A stretch of DNA of 64,000 nt from Zymoseptoria tritici IPO323 (taxonomy: Eukaryota; Ascomycota; Dothideomycetes; Mycosphaerellales; Mycosphaerellaceae): NCBI RefSeq assembly GCF_000219625.1, contig NC_018213.1, forward strand, positions 682,001 through 746,000, read 5' to 3'. Positions 44,920-57,149 of the stretch are shown here, in pieces. Made by a program: the position numbers and the translations under genes. How positions within the stretch are numbered: the stretch's first letter is position 1; each line of letters begins with the position of its first letter. Under the pieces are notes generated by a model. The model searched no databases. It was given only the letters and a program-made list of their open reading frames with translations, and was not told where the DNA came from.

Positions 44920-45103
44920 TGTTACGGGGTGCAGTCGGAGTACTGCCCTAGGTACATCTGAGCATGCTTAGTTAGTAGCTTTACGAGTAGCTACCCTTCC
45001 CTTTTGTTCGGAAGTCGAGCTTCTCTCGACCTTCCTTCTTCTTTCTTTAGAGTGTATTAATAATCTAATACTAACTATACGTTCTGTCGTCTTACCCGTA
45101 TTA
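44920..45103 (+). repeat. 5' LTR of the Ty3/gypsy element (184 bp)
   Basis: Starts TGTTACGGGGTGC and ends CCCGTATTA. Same length as the right LTR; the six differences are all transitions of CA/TG to TA type. Confidence 0.93.
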
Positions 45104-48100
45104 TTATATACTCTCGCTTTAAACCTACCCCGACTTCTCGATTCCCTATCGACCGGTCGCCGTAGCTTAATTCTAAACGCGACTCTAATCGCCTAGCAAA
45201 CCCGAGAAAGTAAGTATACGCGCCTATTTAGCGTAAGTACTGTCTCTCTTCTTTATAACCGGCGACGACGAAGTGCGCGCCTACGTAAGTAAGACACTAA
45301 CCTAGTCCGAATACGAATTTAACTCTTCGACAATCTAAGACCTAAACATTAACGACTTAACTAAGAACGAGTTGTTCTAGGCGTAGAAGAAACCTAAGTC
45401 CAAGTACGTACGCGCTAACTTACGAGCGCGCTCTCGTTCTAAAGTCCTCGACAAAGCTATGTCGAACCTACGTTCCTAGTCCTAGGCGGCTTAGCGCCCC
45501 TCCTAAGTCGATACCTAGGTCTCGTACGCTACAGCCGCGTCTTAGAGCACTCTTTAGCACCCTTAGAGTTAGACTAACTAGTAGGGCAACTAGCGAGCAC
45601 CGAGCCGCCCGAAGAGCGCTATACGTATACGCCTACCTAAGGAGTAGGAGTAGGAAGTCGAGACCGAAGATAACTTAGATAGGATAATTCGTAAATAGGA
45701 CGAACAGAAGGACAAGAGTAAGCAGAGCGAGAAGGCGGGTAAGGATACGGAGGATTTAGAGGATTCGCTCTCCGAACTACTACTACCGGCTAAGGAATTA
45801 GTTAACGCGATCGGTTAATATACTAGTCCCTTCGACTTAGTAGACATAATTCCGGTAGCTACCAGTGTTACAGATGCGGACGGAAAGCCCGTCCTAAAGT
45901 ATAAGCGCGCGCAATTCGAGTTCTTAGGGCTAGAAGACTTTAAGGTTAAGTATAACTCGTAGACAGGCCGTTTCTACGATGTCCTGTTCCGGGCTAAGAA
46001 GTTCCTTTTAGCTCTTCGAGACGCTACGGTCGACCTTAAACGTAAGGTTTCGGACCTTACGAGTTAGAACGGCTCTTTAGCGCATAAGCTTACTAAATAC
46101 GAGGCCCGCGCTAAGAGGATTAAGATCTTTATTTAGGGACTTTAGAACGACATTATCTCGTAGAAGCGTAAGCATAAGTCTACCGCCGAGCAACTCGCGG
46201 AATCTATTTAACGTAAATAGGACCTTAATAAGCAGATTAGTAGTCTCGAGACCGAGATTTAAGCCTTTATCGAGCACTTCTATACCGACAATAAGATAAC
46301 CCGTGCCTACTTCGAGCAACTCTTAGACACTAAAACCCTAAACCTAAAGGCTCGCGCTAAGAAGATGCGCGCCGCCCTTAATACCCTACGCATCCGCGCT
46401 CTAGCTAATAACCTAACCGAACTTAATAGAGACGAGCTCTCGGAAGAGGAGGACCTCGATAAACTCGATAAGATTCTTAATAGCTACGATAGGCGTAACG
46501 AGACGCCTATACTAGCTTAACCTTTGTAGCTAGCTATACCTCTAGGCCCGCTGCGCGCTTCCTCGAACATCGCTAACCCCGTCTTCCGTAGTCGAACACC
46601 GCATCGGGGACTAGCGCTAACCGTCTAGCCCGTCGCTTACCTTTAGCGCGCCGTTTCTCCGGCTATCTTAACCTTGTCGGCTTCGGGCCGTAGCAAGAAG
46701 GTTATGTTCGAAAAGCCGGATAAGTAGTTCGGTAATAAGACTAAGGATACTATACTCTTTAGCGAGTAGAAGTAGAAGATCTCTAAACACTTCTAGTATA
46801 AATCCGGGCACTATACTACGGTAGCCTACTACGTCGACGCCTACGTAGTATAGACGAGCGGTGCCGCCTAGAAGAAGCTGTAGCCCCGGATAAACACTAC
46901 CGGATTTAACTCGGTTGTAGCCGTTATTAAGCTACTGTCTACTTTCTATAGCACGCACTATAAGACTGCCTAGATGTAGACGAAGTTCTACTCCCTTAAG
47001 ATAGACTTCGACGGCAACCTCGATAACTTCCTCTCTCTGTTTAAGGAATGCGCTATATATATCGAGCTTAAACCCGAGTAAGAAGTATTCTTCCTCGAAC
47101 GCGCCGTCGAGACTACCCGGTTCGGCCTATATATAGTCGGCTACGAGTATACGACTCCCGAGCAGTTAAAGACGTTACTCCGTAATATAGATATCGGACT
47201 GTCCCGGTAGCCGAAGAAGGCGGCCCCTACGGGTACAGGCTCTAGTAATAGTCGGGGTGCTCGTAACAATAAGGATAAGGACAAGAGTAGCAATCCCGAG
47301 CGTACCCTACTTAGTAGTATAAACTACGGCATAACTAAGGCCTACGACTAGTCCAAGATCGGTCGTTCTTACAAACCTATAACGTAGGCAGAAATAGATC
47401 GCCTGTCCGACGCTAACGGATGTTTTGCTTATAAGACTAAGGGCTATAACCGCGGCAGTACCGACTGCCCGCTCTTTAAGCACCGCCTTAAGCGCGGGAA
47501 CACTAACACTAAGAATCTAGCTTAAACTCGCTAGAACGCTAGTACTACGTAGACCGCCGAATTGAATAGTACTGTTCTCGTTAAAGCTAATTCGGGAAAT
47601 GCGGTCGCCCGCTCCTAAGTAGCTTAGGAATAGGCGCCACACCGACACTAGTACTACTACGACCGCCTAATCCTAAGAAGGATCCCGAGGAGGAAACCGG
47701 TTTCCGCGAATAGAAAAGTAAGCGCGTTACTAACCCTAGCCCTATAGTTAAGAGTAGTAGTCCCCGGCGCGTACGAAGGGCCGAGAAGAAGGCTAAGGAT
47801 AAGGCGCTCCGCCGCGCGATTCGCGCTTATTAAGACATAGGCGACAATAACTCCTCCGAGAATAACGAGGAGGAGGATAAGGTTTACGAGGAACTATACT
47901 TTCGATAGGCTGCTATAGAGCTAAACAACACCCCTACCGAATTAGCCTCGTCTTTAGTAGTTTACCTCTCTTCTACCGCTGTTCGATCTAAATGTCCGGT
48001 CGAAATTACTAACTACATTATCTTTAAGGGCCTAGTTAGCAATTAAACCGTCCGCATTTACCTCGACAGCGGCGCCGACGCCTCTTACGTAAGCACTTCA

Positions 48101-48691
48101 TTTGCTTAGAGACTTATACGAAAGACTCTAGACAGCCCGCTAGGGGTTGTATATACCGATAGTAGTTACGGCAAGCTAATTACCGAGTGGACTAGTATAG
48201 AGCTTAATCTCGTAGGTTATACCGAGGAACTCCCCTACTTTGTTACCGAACTCGAGTACGATATAGTCCTAGGAGGGCTATAGCTTCGGAAGCACAACCC
48301 GCAGATAGACTAGCTAGAGGGGACGATTACCTTCGACCGTCCCTATTATAAGGACTACATCGTTCTAGACAAGCTCGCCGGTGCGCCGGCTATCCGTTAC
48401 TACTTTGCTAAGGATAAGGACGCTAACTATCTTTAATTATACTCGAAACAGGAGGCTAGCGCGGACATCTACGCTAACCTCGCATCTCTTTCTATTTCCC
48501 GGCTCTTAATCGGTAAAGCCTACGATTCTATGTAGAGGGGCGATAAAGGCTTCTTTATATAGGACTACGAGCCGGGCGAGGAATATAAGACCTACTCGGA
48601 GGTAGATAATCTTCTACGAATGTATAGACTCGCACCTAAGGACTTCGAGAAATATATAAAGGGCAAACCCGACAAGGACTACACCTAGGAT

Positions 48692-49138
48692 GTGCCTAAA
48701 GAGTTTAGCGCTTTTAAACACCTTTTCGACTATAAGGCGGCCGAGTCTCTACCTAACTCCCTGCTAGCACACCGCGCAGACGGTAATCTAGCTATCGACT
48801 TCGAGCTAGGATCTAAGATCCCCTTCCGTAAGCCCTATCCGATAGGAGAAAGGAAGCTTACTATTGTACGTAAACATATTAACGACCTTATTAAGAAGGG
48901 AGTTATTCGAGAAAGTAAGTTACTATACAGCTTACCGGTGCTCTTAATTAAGAAGGGCGACGGTAGAATCCGCGTCTACATTAACTACCGAGCGGTTAAC
49001 GCTATTACCGTTAAGAACAGGTATCCTTTGCTATATATTCGCGAAACCCTACTCCGTATAGGCAAGGCTAAGATATTTACCGTACTCGACATTGTTACTA
49101 CATTTAATCGGTTGCGCATCCGCGAAGGGGATAAATAG
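48692..49138 (+). pseudogene. Longest surviving reverse transcriptase segment
   Basis: A 148-codon open stretch inside the gypsy pol gene. It includes the start of the RT palm and fingers: the segment before LRPYRPL-type motifs is here IPFRKPYPIGERKLTIVRKH, then INDLIKKGVIRESKLLYSLP, VLLIKKGDGRIRVYINYRAVN and KIFTVLDIVTTFNRLRI. In active elements the last motif is LDLRGAYN-like; here the GAYN part is altered. It stops at a TAG. Not an independent gene. Confidence 0.85.
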
Positions 49139-52100
49139 AAGACAGCCTTTACCTTACGGTACGGCACATACGAGTACATAGTAGTGCCGTTTAGACTAGC
49201 TAACGCGCCCTCCTAGTTTTAAGCCTACATTAATCGCACGCTTAGCGAATACTTAGATAACTTCGCCTCGGCTTAGATCGACGATCTAATTATCTATAGC
49301 GAGTCCTACGACGAGTATATATAGTATGTACGCAAGGTGCTCTAACGCCTCGAGGAAGCTAACCTCCCTCTCGACATCGACAAGTACAAATTCTTCGTCT
49401 TAGAGGTTATGTACCTTAGAATTATTATTACTACCTATAGCCTTAAGATAGACCCGCGTAAGGTAGAAGCAATTATAGGATAGGAGACACCCCTCTATTT
49501 AAAGGATGTTTAAGCGTTCCTCGGTCTAGCTAACTTCTATAGGCGGTTCGTACGCGACTATTTAGACATTACGCGCCTATTAACCGCGCTATTAAAGGGC
49601 TAAGGGGCGAAGAACGCCGATAGCTCTAAGAAGAAGATTACGTTTTACTAGACGACTAAATGCTAGTCCTCGTTCTAAGCCCTAAAGGAGGCATTTACGA
49701 TAGCTCTAGTGCTCGTACATTATAACCCCGAGAAACCCTACACTTTAGAATGCGACTCTTCTAACACCGTTACGGCGGGAGTCTTGTCCTAGTACGACGA
49801 TAATAGCGTCCTTTATCCGATCGCATTCTTTAGTAAGAAGATAACGCCGGCCGAGTACAACTATAAGATCTACGACAAGGAGCTAATAGCTATTATTAAG
49901 TCCTTCGAGGAATAGAGGCTAGAGCTAGTTATAGGCACTACGAGGGTGCTCTCTAATTATAGGAGCTTAGAGCACTTTATAACAACTAAACAGCTAAATC
50001 GCCGCTAGGCTCGCTAGTTAGAGTTTCTAGCTAAATTCGACTTTTAGATTAAGTACCGCGCCGGCAAGCTGAACGGCAAGGTTAACGCCCTTACGCGCCG
50101 GTCCTAAGATATAGACAAAACTATAGACAGGGCAAACCGCACTATCTCGCTTCTTAAGGACTACTAGCTCTCGCCGGAGCTAATCGCCGCGAGGGAGGAG
50201 TATAGAGCTCGCCGCTAACGAATAGTAGCTTTGCGCTTCCTTTAGGATAAAGACCTGTCGGTAGATAAGATAATCTAGAATGCTTATACGTTAGATGTAC
50301 TTATATAGGCTATATCTTCGGCCCTAGACGATAGACTTACGCGCCTCCTACCTTCTATAGCGCGCATCTTACTTAGCGACTGCCGCAAGTAGGGTCGCAT
50401 AATTATAATTAAGGACAGAGTCTACGTACTACTCGATAAGGACCTCCGCACCGAGGTCTTCCGCTATTACTATAACGCCCCTTTAGTAGGACACCTAGGG
50501 CGGGACCGTACGTATAATTTGGTCTCTAGAGACTACTTCTGGCCTAGACTCTACGACGATTGTAATCGCTTTACGCGCAATTGCTAGACTTATAAGCGCA
50601 CGAAGGCATTACGGGAGGCGTACTAGGGACAGCTTCGGCAATTGCTAGTCCTAGCCGTAGCATACGACTCTATTACGCTCGATTACGTTATTCATCTGCC
50701 TAACAGCACGCTTAAAGCAAACGGTTCGGTGTATAATAACATCCTCGTCGTTACCGACCGACTAACTAAGCGCCGCTACCTAATACCTATAGTAGACATA
50801 ACTCTAGAGACTATAGTAGAGGTAGTCCTTCGTTACGTTATAAGCTAGTAGGGCGTGTTTCGCTCTACTATTTCCGACAGAGGCATACAATTCCTCGACC
50901 TATTCTATAGACGGCTAAACGAACTCCTCGGCACTAAGTAGCACTTTAGCACCGCCTAGTATCCTTAGACCGATAGCTAAAGTAAGAACTCGAACTAACT
51001 AATAGAGTAGTACCTCCGCGCGTACGTAAACTACACCTAGAACGACTAGGCTCGATAGCTATAGACGGCGGAATTCGCATTAAATAACGCTAAATCTTCT
51101 ACCGGCGTATTACCGTTTTATACGACTCTCGGTCGGAATCCGGAAATCTAAGTTCGTTACGTAGACGCTAAGCCTCTGCCGACAGCCGTATAAAGAATCG
51201 ACTAAAAGAACGCCGAACTTTTCGCTACCGAACTCTAACGTATCTATAAATGCTATAAGACGACACTTACCGCCGCTAACGTACGCCGCGAGAAGGCCGA
51301 CAAACATACTATCGCCCGCAAGTACTAAGAAGGCGATCGAGTCTAGCTAGATACCCGAAACATTCGGACTAAGCGCGTAACTAAGAAGCTAGCGGACAAA
51401 TCCGCCGGGCCTTTTAAGGTAAAGAAGGTTTTGTTTACTAATGTCTACTAGCTCGACCTCGGCCTACTATAGGCGTAGATCTACGACGTCTTCTATACTA
51501 ACCTCCTTCGACCCGTCGCTAACGACCCCTTCGGTACCTAACACCGCGACAATATTACCCTACCGCCCGACCTTATCGATAGAGAATAAGAGTAGGAAGT
51601 TAAGGAGGTAGTTACGTTACGGCGTAAGGGGCGCTAGAAGAATCTATACTACACGCTACGTTAGAAAGGCGGCGACTTAACCGAAGTCTATAAGGAGGAA
51701 GATTTAGTATACTATAGGGAGCTTATTGCCGACTTCTACTAGCTAAATCCGACGGCTAATAAGCCTACCGATTTTTCTCCGCCTAAAGGGTGGACTATAC
51801 TAGGATCTATAGACATAGAGGGACTTAGTTACGCTGTTGGACTACAGCCCGCTAAGGATAGGAGACTCGACGAGTAACGAGCTTAGTATGTTGCCGTATT
51901 TACCTAGTAGCTCTACCGCGCCGGTGTTTCTCGTACGACCTCTTACGACATTACCGCCGGGTTAGCTCTGTTAAAACCCTTAACGTTAGTAGTGCGCATC
52001 GGTCGCCTCGTGCGCCTCGCTATTTAGAAAAGTTTAGATACTACCGTTTAAGGCATTTAATTTAATTTGTTTAATAGATAAAACGATGCCGCTTAAGGCT

Positions 52101-52155
52101 TTTGCGACTACGAGTTTAGTATATCGAGACGATACACGGTTTTAATAGGGGGATA

Positions 52156-52339
52156 TGTTACGGGGTGCAGTCGGAGTACTGCCCTAGGTACATCTAAGCA
52201 TGCTTAGTTAGTAGCTTTACGAGCAGCTGCCCTTCCCTTTTGTTCGGAAGTCGAGCTTCTCTCGACCTTCCTTCTTCTTTCTTTAGAGTGTATTAACAAT
52301 CTAATACTAACTACACGTTCTGTCGTCTTACCCGTGTTA
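52156..52339 (+). repeat. 3' LTR of the Ty3/gypsy element (184 bp)
   Basis: Starts TGTTACGGGGTGC and ends CCCGTGTTA. It is preceded by a purine tract and followed by the CTAAA target duplication. Confidence 0.93.
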
Positions 52340-52344
52340 CTAAA
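52340..52344. repeat. Target site duplication CTAAA, right copy
   Basis: Matches 44915-44919 exactly. Confidence 0.85.
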
Positions 52345-53119
52345 AGTTAGCGGCCTTAAGTTTAAGGTTGCGCTTAATTACCACGTCGTATATAGGTTTA
52401 AATTTGTCCTAGTCTAGGAATAGTCCTAAAGGAGCATCTAGTGCGCGTATGCCCTAATTTGCCGGTATAATCGGGTCCGTAGAGATAAGGAACAGTCTGT
52501 CTACGACGGCCGAACAGACTGCACCTTCACGCGGTGGCCGTCGTAAGTACCTTCCTTGGAAGGGAAACCAAGACAGTCTGGAAGAAACCTCCTCGAAAAC
52601 CTCTCGAAATCCGCCCGAAATCCTTCTCGAAATCCGCCTCGAAACACAAGCTACAGAACAATAGCACGATTCGAACGAATAGCTCTCTACGCTACGAACA
52701 GAAGAAGAAGAAGAAGAAGAAGAAGAGGCAGTCCACTCTGTCCTATACGCGCACCTCCTCGAAATCCGAATCGAAATCGCATGTCCCTTCTCTAGTAGAG
52801 ACGTCGTTGCCCTCGAAAGGAAGCATACATGCACTTTAAAGAGCTAGAACTCGGTAGAATCTACAACTCTGCGATTAACCTGCGTAGCTATATGCGTTTA
52901 GAAGCGGTATACAGTTCTACAAAGGCATATTAAGGATAAGAGGGGGCAGCGAGTTGGACAGCTGCTTCTGCTTTTACACTGCTTTTGCACTGCTTTTGTA
53001 CTGCATTCTGCACTGCTTTTGCACGGCATTCCTCTCTCTCTTTTTCGAATTCGCAGCGTGCGTGCGAAGCGGAAGGATCCGCTAAAAATTCTACAAAAAG
53101 CTTAGCGCGAAAATTTCTA
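52345..53119. repeat. Interrupted host repeat with two minisatellite-like tracts
   Basis: The first 100 bases continue the unit interrupted by the gypsy element. From about 52550 the sequence is less RIP-like. It has a run of CTCGAAATCCG-like units (about 52590-52640, again near 52757), a (GAA)n tract at about 52702-52727, and a block of CTGCTTTTGCA units with a period of about 11-12 (about 52962-53030). Open frames over these tracts are chance frames. No gene called. Confidence 0.55.
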
Positions 53120-53339
53120 CAGCCTTAGGCTGCAACACTCGTTTGATTTCCTTTGTCTTGCATTTGTTTAAAGTCCTTTGGCATTGCCTTAGGCACGGGG
53201 TTTTCCCCTAAGGTTAAAGAATACCGAAAGAATTTAATTGTATATAGATCTACTGCCCTGCTTGCAAGGCCGTCCTACATAGTCTTAGACTCCGAAAGGA
53301 CGTAAATGGAACAAACAAACAACAAACAAACAAACAACA
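53120..53339 (+). mobile_element. 5'-truncated LINE copy (3' end only)
   Basis: About 220 bases are an inverted, diverged match to the 3' end of the LINE at 58531-63200: shared landmarks are TTTAAAGTCCTT, CCTAAGGTTAA, GCCGTCCTACATAG and GGACGTAAATGGAACAAAC, then a CAAA-rich tail. Five-prime truncation and a short-repeat tail are typical of LINE insertion. Confidence 0.75.
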
Positions 53340-56300
53340 GTCTGTCTATATTATCGATCTAGTCCTACGAATAGTAGAACTTAGTAAACTCGTTAGCTAC
53401 TATTATAAATCTTATATTACGCTCCTCCTCCGTTAAGTAGAGCTAACGGACTAGGCACTCGAGGTACTCCTTAACAATTCGGGCTCTAGCCTAGTAGATT
53501 ATACTCTTCGGCATTATAGTTCCTAAGTTTAGTTTAGCTAACTAGCGCTAAGATTTCGGAGTAAGGATGTCGGTCTACGCTTCTTCTCCCTAGTCGCTTT
53601 ACGGATGCTCGATTAGATTAGACTTATCGTCTCCGTAAAGAGTGCCTATTTGTAGCTTCGCTATACGCTACTTCGCGGCTTAACCTTATAGTATGTTTAT
53701 TCGCGGAACCGGCATAGACGTAGGGGTGTCCTCGTTAGTCTTAAGCGTTAGGTCTAATTCTATAATTATCTACATTATACTAGTTAGTCTACTTCGTCTC
53801 GCCGTTAGTCGTCTCCTCGCGGGTACGGGAGCCTTAGGCGTAGGGTCTAAAGGCTCTTCGGCGGCTACGTCGATAGACGTAGGCTCCTCGTTACGCTCCT
53901 CTACAACCGGCGGTTAGGTAAGCTTTCTACGTTTTTGTACTAGTTCGTTATTCTCCTCTTCGACATCCTACGCTTTAGCTGCCGCTTTAGCTACTACTTT
54001 AGCTACTACTGTCTTCTTCGATTTACGCTTCTTAGGTACTTTCTTAATAGGCATAGACGTAGGCTCGCCTTCCTCGTCTTTACGGACGGCCTAATTCGGC
54101 TAGGAGGCTAGTAGTACTACTTAGGGAACTTTTATACTAGCGAGCTTTACGGTATAAAACTCTAAAGGGATGTCCTATTGCTTTAGCCTAGGGCTATCGG
54201 GAGCTAGCGTAAGGAGCAGGTCTACTAAGGGTAGCTTAAATTCGGTTAGGAACTGCCCGAGCTGTATTACTATAGACCCGTATAGGTGCTACATCTCTTC
54301 GAACACTTCCCCGTTCGCATCCTACTATAGATCGATAGAGCTAGCGGCTATAACTAGTTAGATAGCTATATTTGCTACAAGACGGCGGGTTTAAGGCGGG
54401 ATGTTAGGCATTAGGGCGAAAAGGCCCTTAGTTAATGCCGCTTTGTTTAGATCCTTTATCTACTCTTAAACCTCTAGGTCGCCTTTAGCGAGGTTAAGGA
54501 GCTCGTTAAACAGGTTGTTAAACTAGCCGTATAGGAGGTAGGCGAAAACTAGGGAGCCTTCGGATAAGTAGTATCTAATAAGGCAGCTCGCTAGCACTAC
54601 ATCGTTACCTCTATTAGACTTGTTCTTATAAAGGAAGTAGATGTTTTAGCAGACTTGCCGTCCCTCTTATAAGCGGTAGTAAGTAGATAGCATAGACGTA
54701 GCCTTAGATTATACTACTTCGAGTAGTACGGACTTTAATAATGCGAAAGTAGCTGTCTAAAATTCTAGAAGTAGCAATTCCGCGTACCTATCTTTAGTCT
54801 TGCGGATCTTCGAAAAGGCCTACGGAGGCATAGACGTAGGGTCCTTCTTACCTAGCATATCCGGTGTTAGGTAAATCTCTCTAGTCGGTTTGTAGTACGA
54901 GGTAGGCTACTTAACTAGTAGGCGACTACGCAATCTGCTATATAGCTTCTTACGGTTAGTATATTCCTTGCCGTAGTCGAAGAGCTTAGGGTAGTCTCGA
55001 AGCAGCTTAGTACGCTTAGCCTTAGTAGTAATAACATTAAGCAGGTCTCGAGTATAAAGATTACTACGCTATTATATTACGAACTTCTATCTCGCGGAGT
55101 CGGTGTCGAGGTCGGGGCTAAGAGGCTTCTACACTAAGGGTCCTTTCGGGTCTGCGGGCTATAGCTTTACGTTCGCTACTAGATTCGTAGCCTTCTCGAG
55201 CTCGATCTTTTCCTTCTATATCTCGAGCGCCTTGCCGGAGAGCCTAGGGTTTTTAGGCTATAGGATTGCTCTCCCGTCGATGTCCTAGAGTTCGAAGTAG
55301 TCCTTAATAAGCTCGGGGTTATTAGAGCGAACCTTAATCTAGTCTATATATAAGTTAACCTACACCGGGAGGATTAGGTTAGCTCTAGCCTTACCGAACT
55401 TCTAGCGCTTGTTCTTAGTACCGATAATTGTCTCGTAGTCGTAAGTACGCGGAGCTCGAGGGATAGCTAGTTAAGGTAGGTAATCGCGGTTTAGAGCGAT
55501 AGACGTACGCATCTTAGACTCTCGTACGATAATGTTGTTAAGCTAACGGCTTAGAGCTTAACGCAGATTAGGCACTACTCCTTTCTTATAGGATCGCTTA
55601 TCGATGTCGTCGTAGTTATCGGTAAAGAGCTAAGCGTTTAGTTCGTCGGGGTAGCCGATACGGATAAGTTGTCCGGACTTAAGAGGTAGGAGCGGATCCT
55701 TCGGGAAGTCGATTACGTTAGCGGTTTTAGACTTTTTAAGTTGCGCTCCTACTTTGCTACCTAATGCGACAGCCTCGTAGCGCGCCTTCTTACCTTTTGC
55801 TTTCTTAGGTTTAGGCGAAAAGCCTACGCGCTAGCCGTTAGACGAGCGTATATATAAAGCGACAGATCTAGCATTGCTAGGTTCCGACGCTATAGTAGCG
55901 ATAGACCTAGGTCGAGCTACGAAGGAAGTAGATGTAGTTAATGTTCTATAGTAATGTTATATCGTAAATGCTTAACTACGGCGGTATATGTTAATATTTA
56001 ATAAAGAAGTTAGAAGAGAAAAGAAACTTCGATATTAAGGCAGCCGCGTAGTATATGCGGTAAGCATGTGCGTAGAGTATATACGTTAAGCGCATGTGCG
56101 TTAAGCGCGTAAATTACGGATTTGTATATGCTTTTTCGGAGCTTAATTCTAAGGCTTTAAAATTTTGCTATAATAGCTAAACTCTAATAATCGATTGCTC
56201 TAAAGGAATTAAGAGCGGTAAGATCGGCCCTACGTAATAGCTAGGTCTATCTCGCGCTATCGTTCGCTAATAAGTCTCGTTTCGCTAGTAGCGGAATCTT

Positions 56301-57100
56301 ACAAAATAAGAATAGGTAAGGAAAAAGCTAACGCGAAGAAGGTAGAAGGGCGAATGTCGCGGTCTAGTAATGCCTAAGTATTCTCTCGGGCGAGCCGCGC
56401 GCTTCTACGAAGCTAAGGAGGTTATATAAGGTAAGGATCTCGTATATTAGTATTCTACGATAGACCTAAGGTAGAGTTTCGCGATATAACACTAGGGAGC
56501 TACACCTATGCCGTACAGGAGTTCTACGGAATCGTCTCCTATATACGGAACGATAGACCTAGGGTAGGCCTTCGAGCTAGTAAAGCGCCTCGATGCTAGG
56601 AACCTCGACGATCCGTACTATACGGGTCTAACTACTATTCGTTATCGGCAGTATCTATAGACGTAGGGTAGCCGGTTTCGCTTAAAGTCTAGGGTAAGGT
56701 CTAGGATAGCTAACGATTCTTATTTAGGGTTTCTACCTACTACTCGCCGTCGGCCGGAGGTATAGACGTAGGCCCCTCGTTTCCGTCGGGTATAGGCTAG
56801 GATACGAAACGACGATTTTAGCGGGTTTCTACCTACTACTCGCCGTTAGCCGGAGGCATAGACGTAGGCCCCCCGAAATCTTCGAAAACCTCTAGTAGGG
56901 CTCGGGCTATAAAACGGCTGCCTTAAGCTGTTTCTACCTACTATTCGTCTTTGCTAGCCGCTATAGACGTAGGGGTCGGTAACTCTCGGTATAAATTAAG
57001 CGGTAGCGCTCGCGGGTATCTCGTTCGTCGTAGTAGTTAAGGTTAAACTCCGTTATCGACCGAGGAGGAGTCGTCGCCCTCTACTAACCTAGGGTTAAAC
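53340..57100 (-). mobile_element. RIP-mutated element region with recurring PTS(M/I) peptide motif
   Basis: No long open frame. On the minus strand, treating TAG/TAA as mutated Gln codons, long protein-like stretches appear (for example 55900 to 54400, with SPKPKKAKGKKARYEAVALG and NLYTRDLLNVITTKAKRTK, and a Lys-rich block near 54000). The motif CCTACGTCTAT(G/C), encoding PTSM or PTSI in the frames I checked, recurs about a dozen times. Four copies at 56654, 56761, 56858 and 56962 sit in imperfect tandem repeats of about 100 bp. I do not recognise the protein; it lies downstream of the gypsy-like pol remnant and may belong to the same element. Confidence 0.5.
56630..56985 (-). repeat. Four imperfect tandem repeats of about 100 bp
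   Basis: Units contain a GTTTCTACCTACTACTCGCCGT-like stretch (plus strand) followed by GGAGG(T/C)ATAGACGTAGG. Spacing between motif copies is 107, 97 and 104 bp. On the minus strand they share a frame reading PTS(M/I)PPA(N/D)GE. Confidence 0.65.
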
Positions 57101-57149
57101 GCTTTATCGCTAGGTTAATCGCTTTCCGCGTCTAGTTCTACGATGTTGC

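Larger units (their letters stand above)
44920..52339 (+). mobile_element. Complete Ty3/gypsy LTR retrotransposon, RIP-inactivated
   Basis: A 7.4-kb element with 184-bp LTRs, target duplication, and a polypurine tract (AATAGGGGGATA) just before the right LTR. Reading through stops, the plus strand shows the gypsy order: gag region (about 45150-47650) with a zinc knuckle near 47415-47470 (CFAYKTKGY...DC, in which ligand codons are changed to Tyr), aspartic protease (YLDSGADASYVS, about 48060), reverse transcriptase (FRKPYPIGERKL, YINYRAVNAITVKNRYPL, IDDLIIYSE, about 48780-49310), RNase H ([28 protein letters not shown], about 49740-49910) and integrase (about 50400-51250, with ILVVTDRLTKRRYL and ISDRGIQFLDLF). 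Nearly all breaks are TAG or TAA, as expected from RIP of CAG, CAA and TGG codons. No intact gene remains. Confidence 0.95.

Noticed and set aside
46077..46319. Minus-strand 80-codon frame inside the gypsy gag region
   Set aside because: Antisense to gag; RIP leaves occasional chance open frames.
52534..52839. Open frames with Lys/Glu runs
   Set aside because: They arise from the GAA microsatellite and CTCGAAATCCG repeats, present on both strands.
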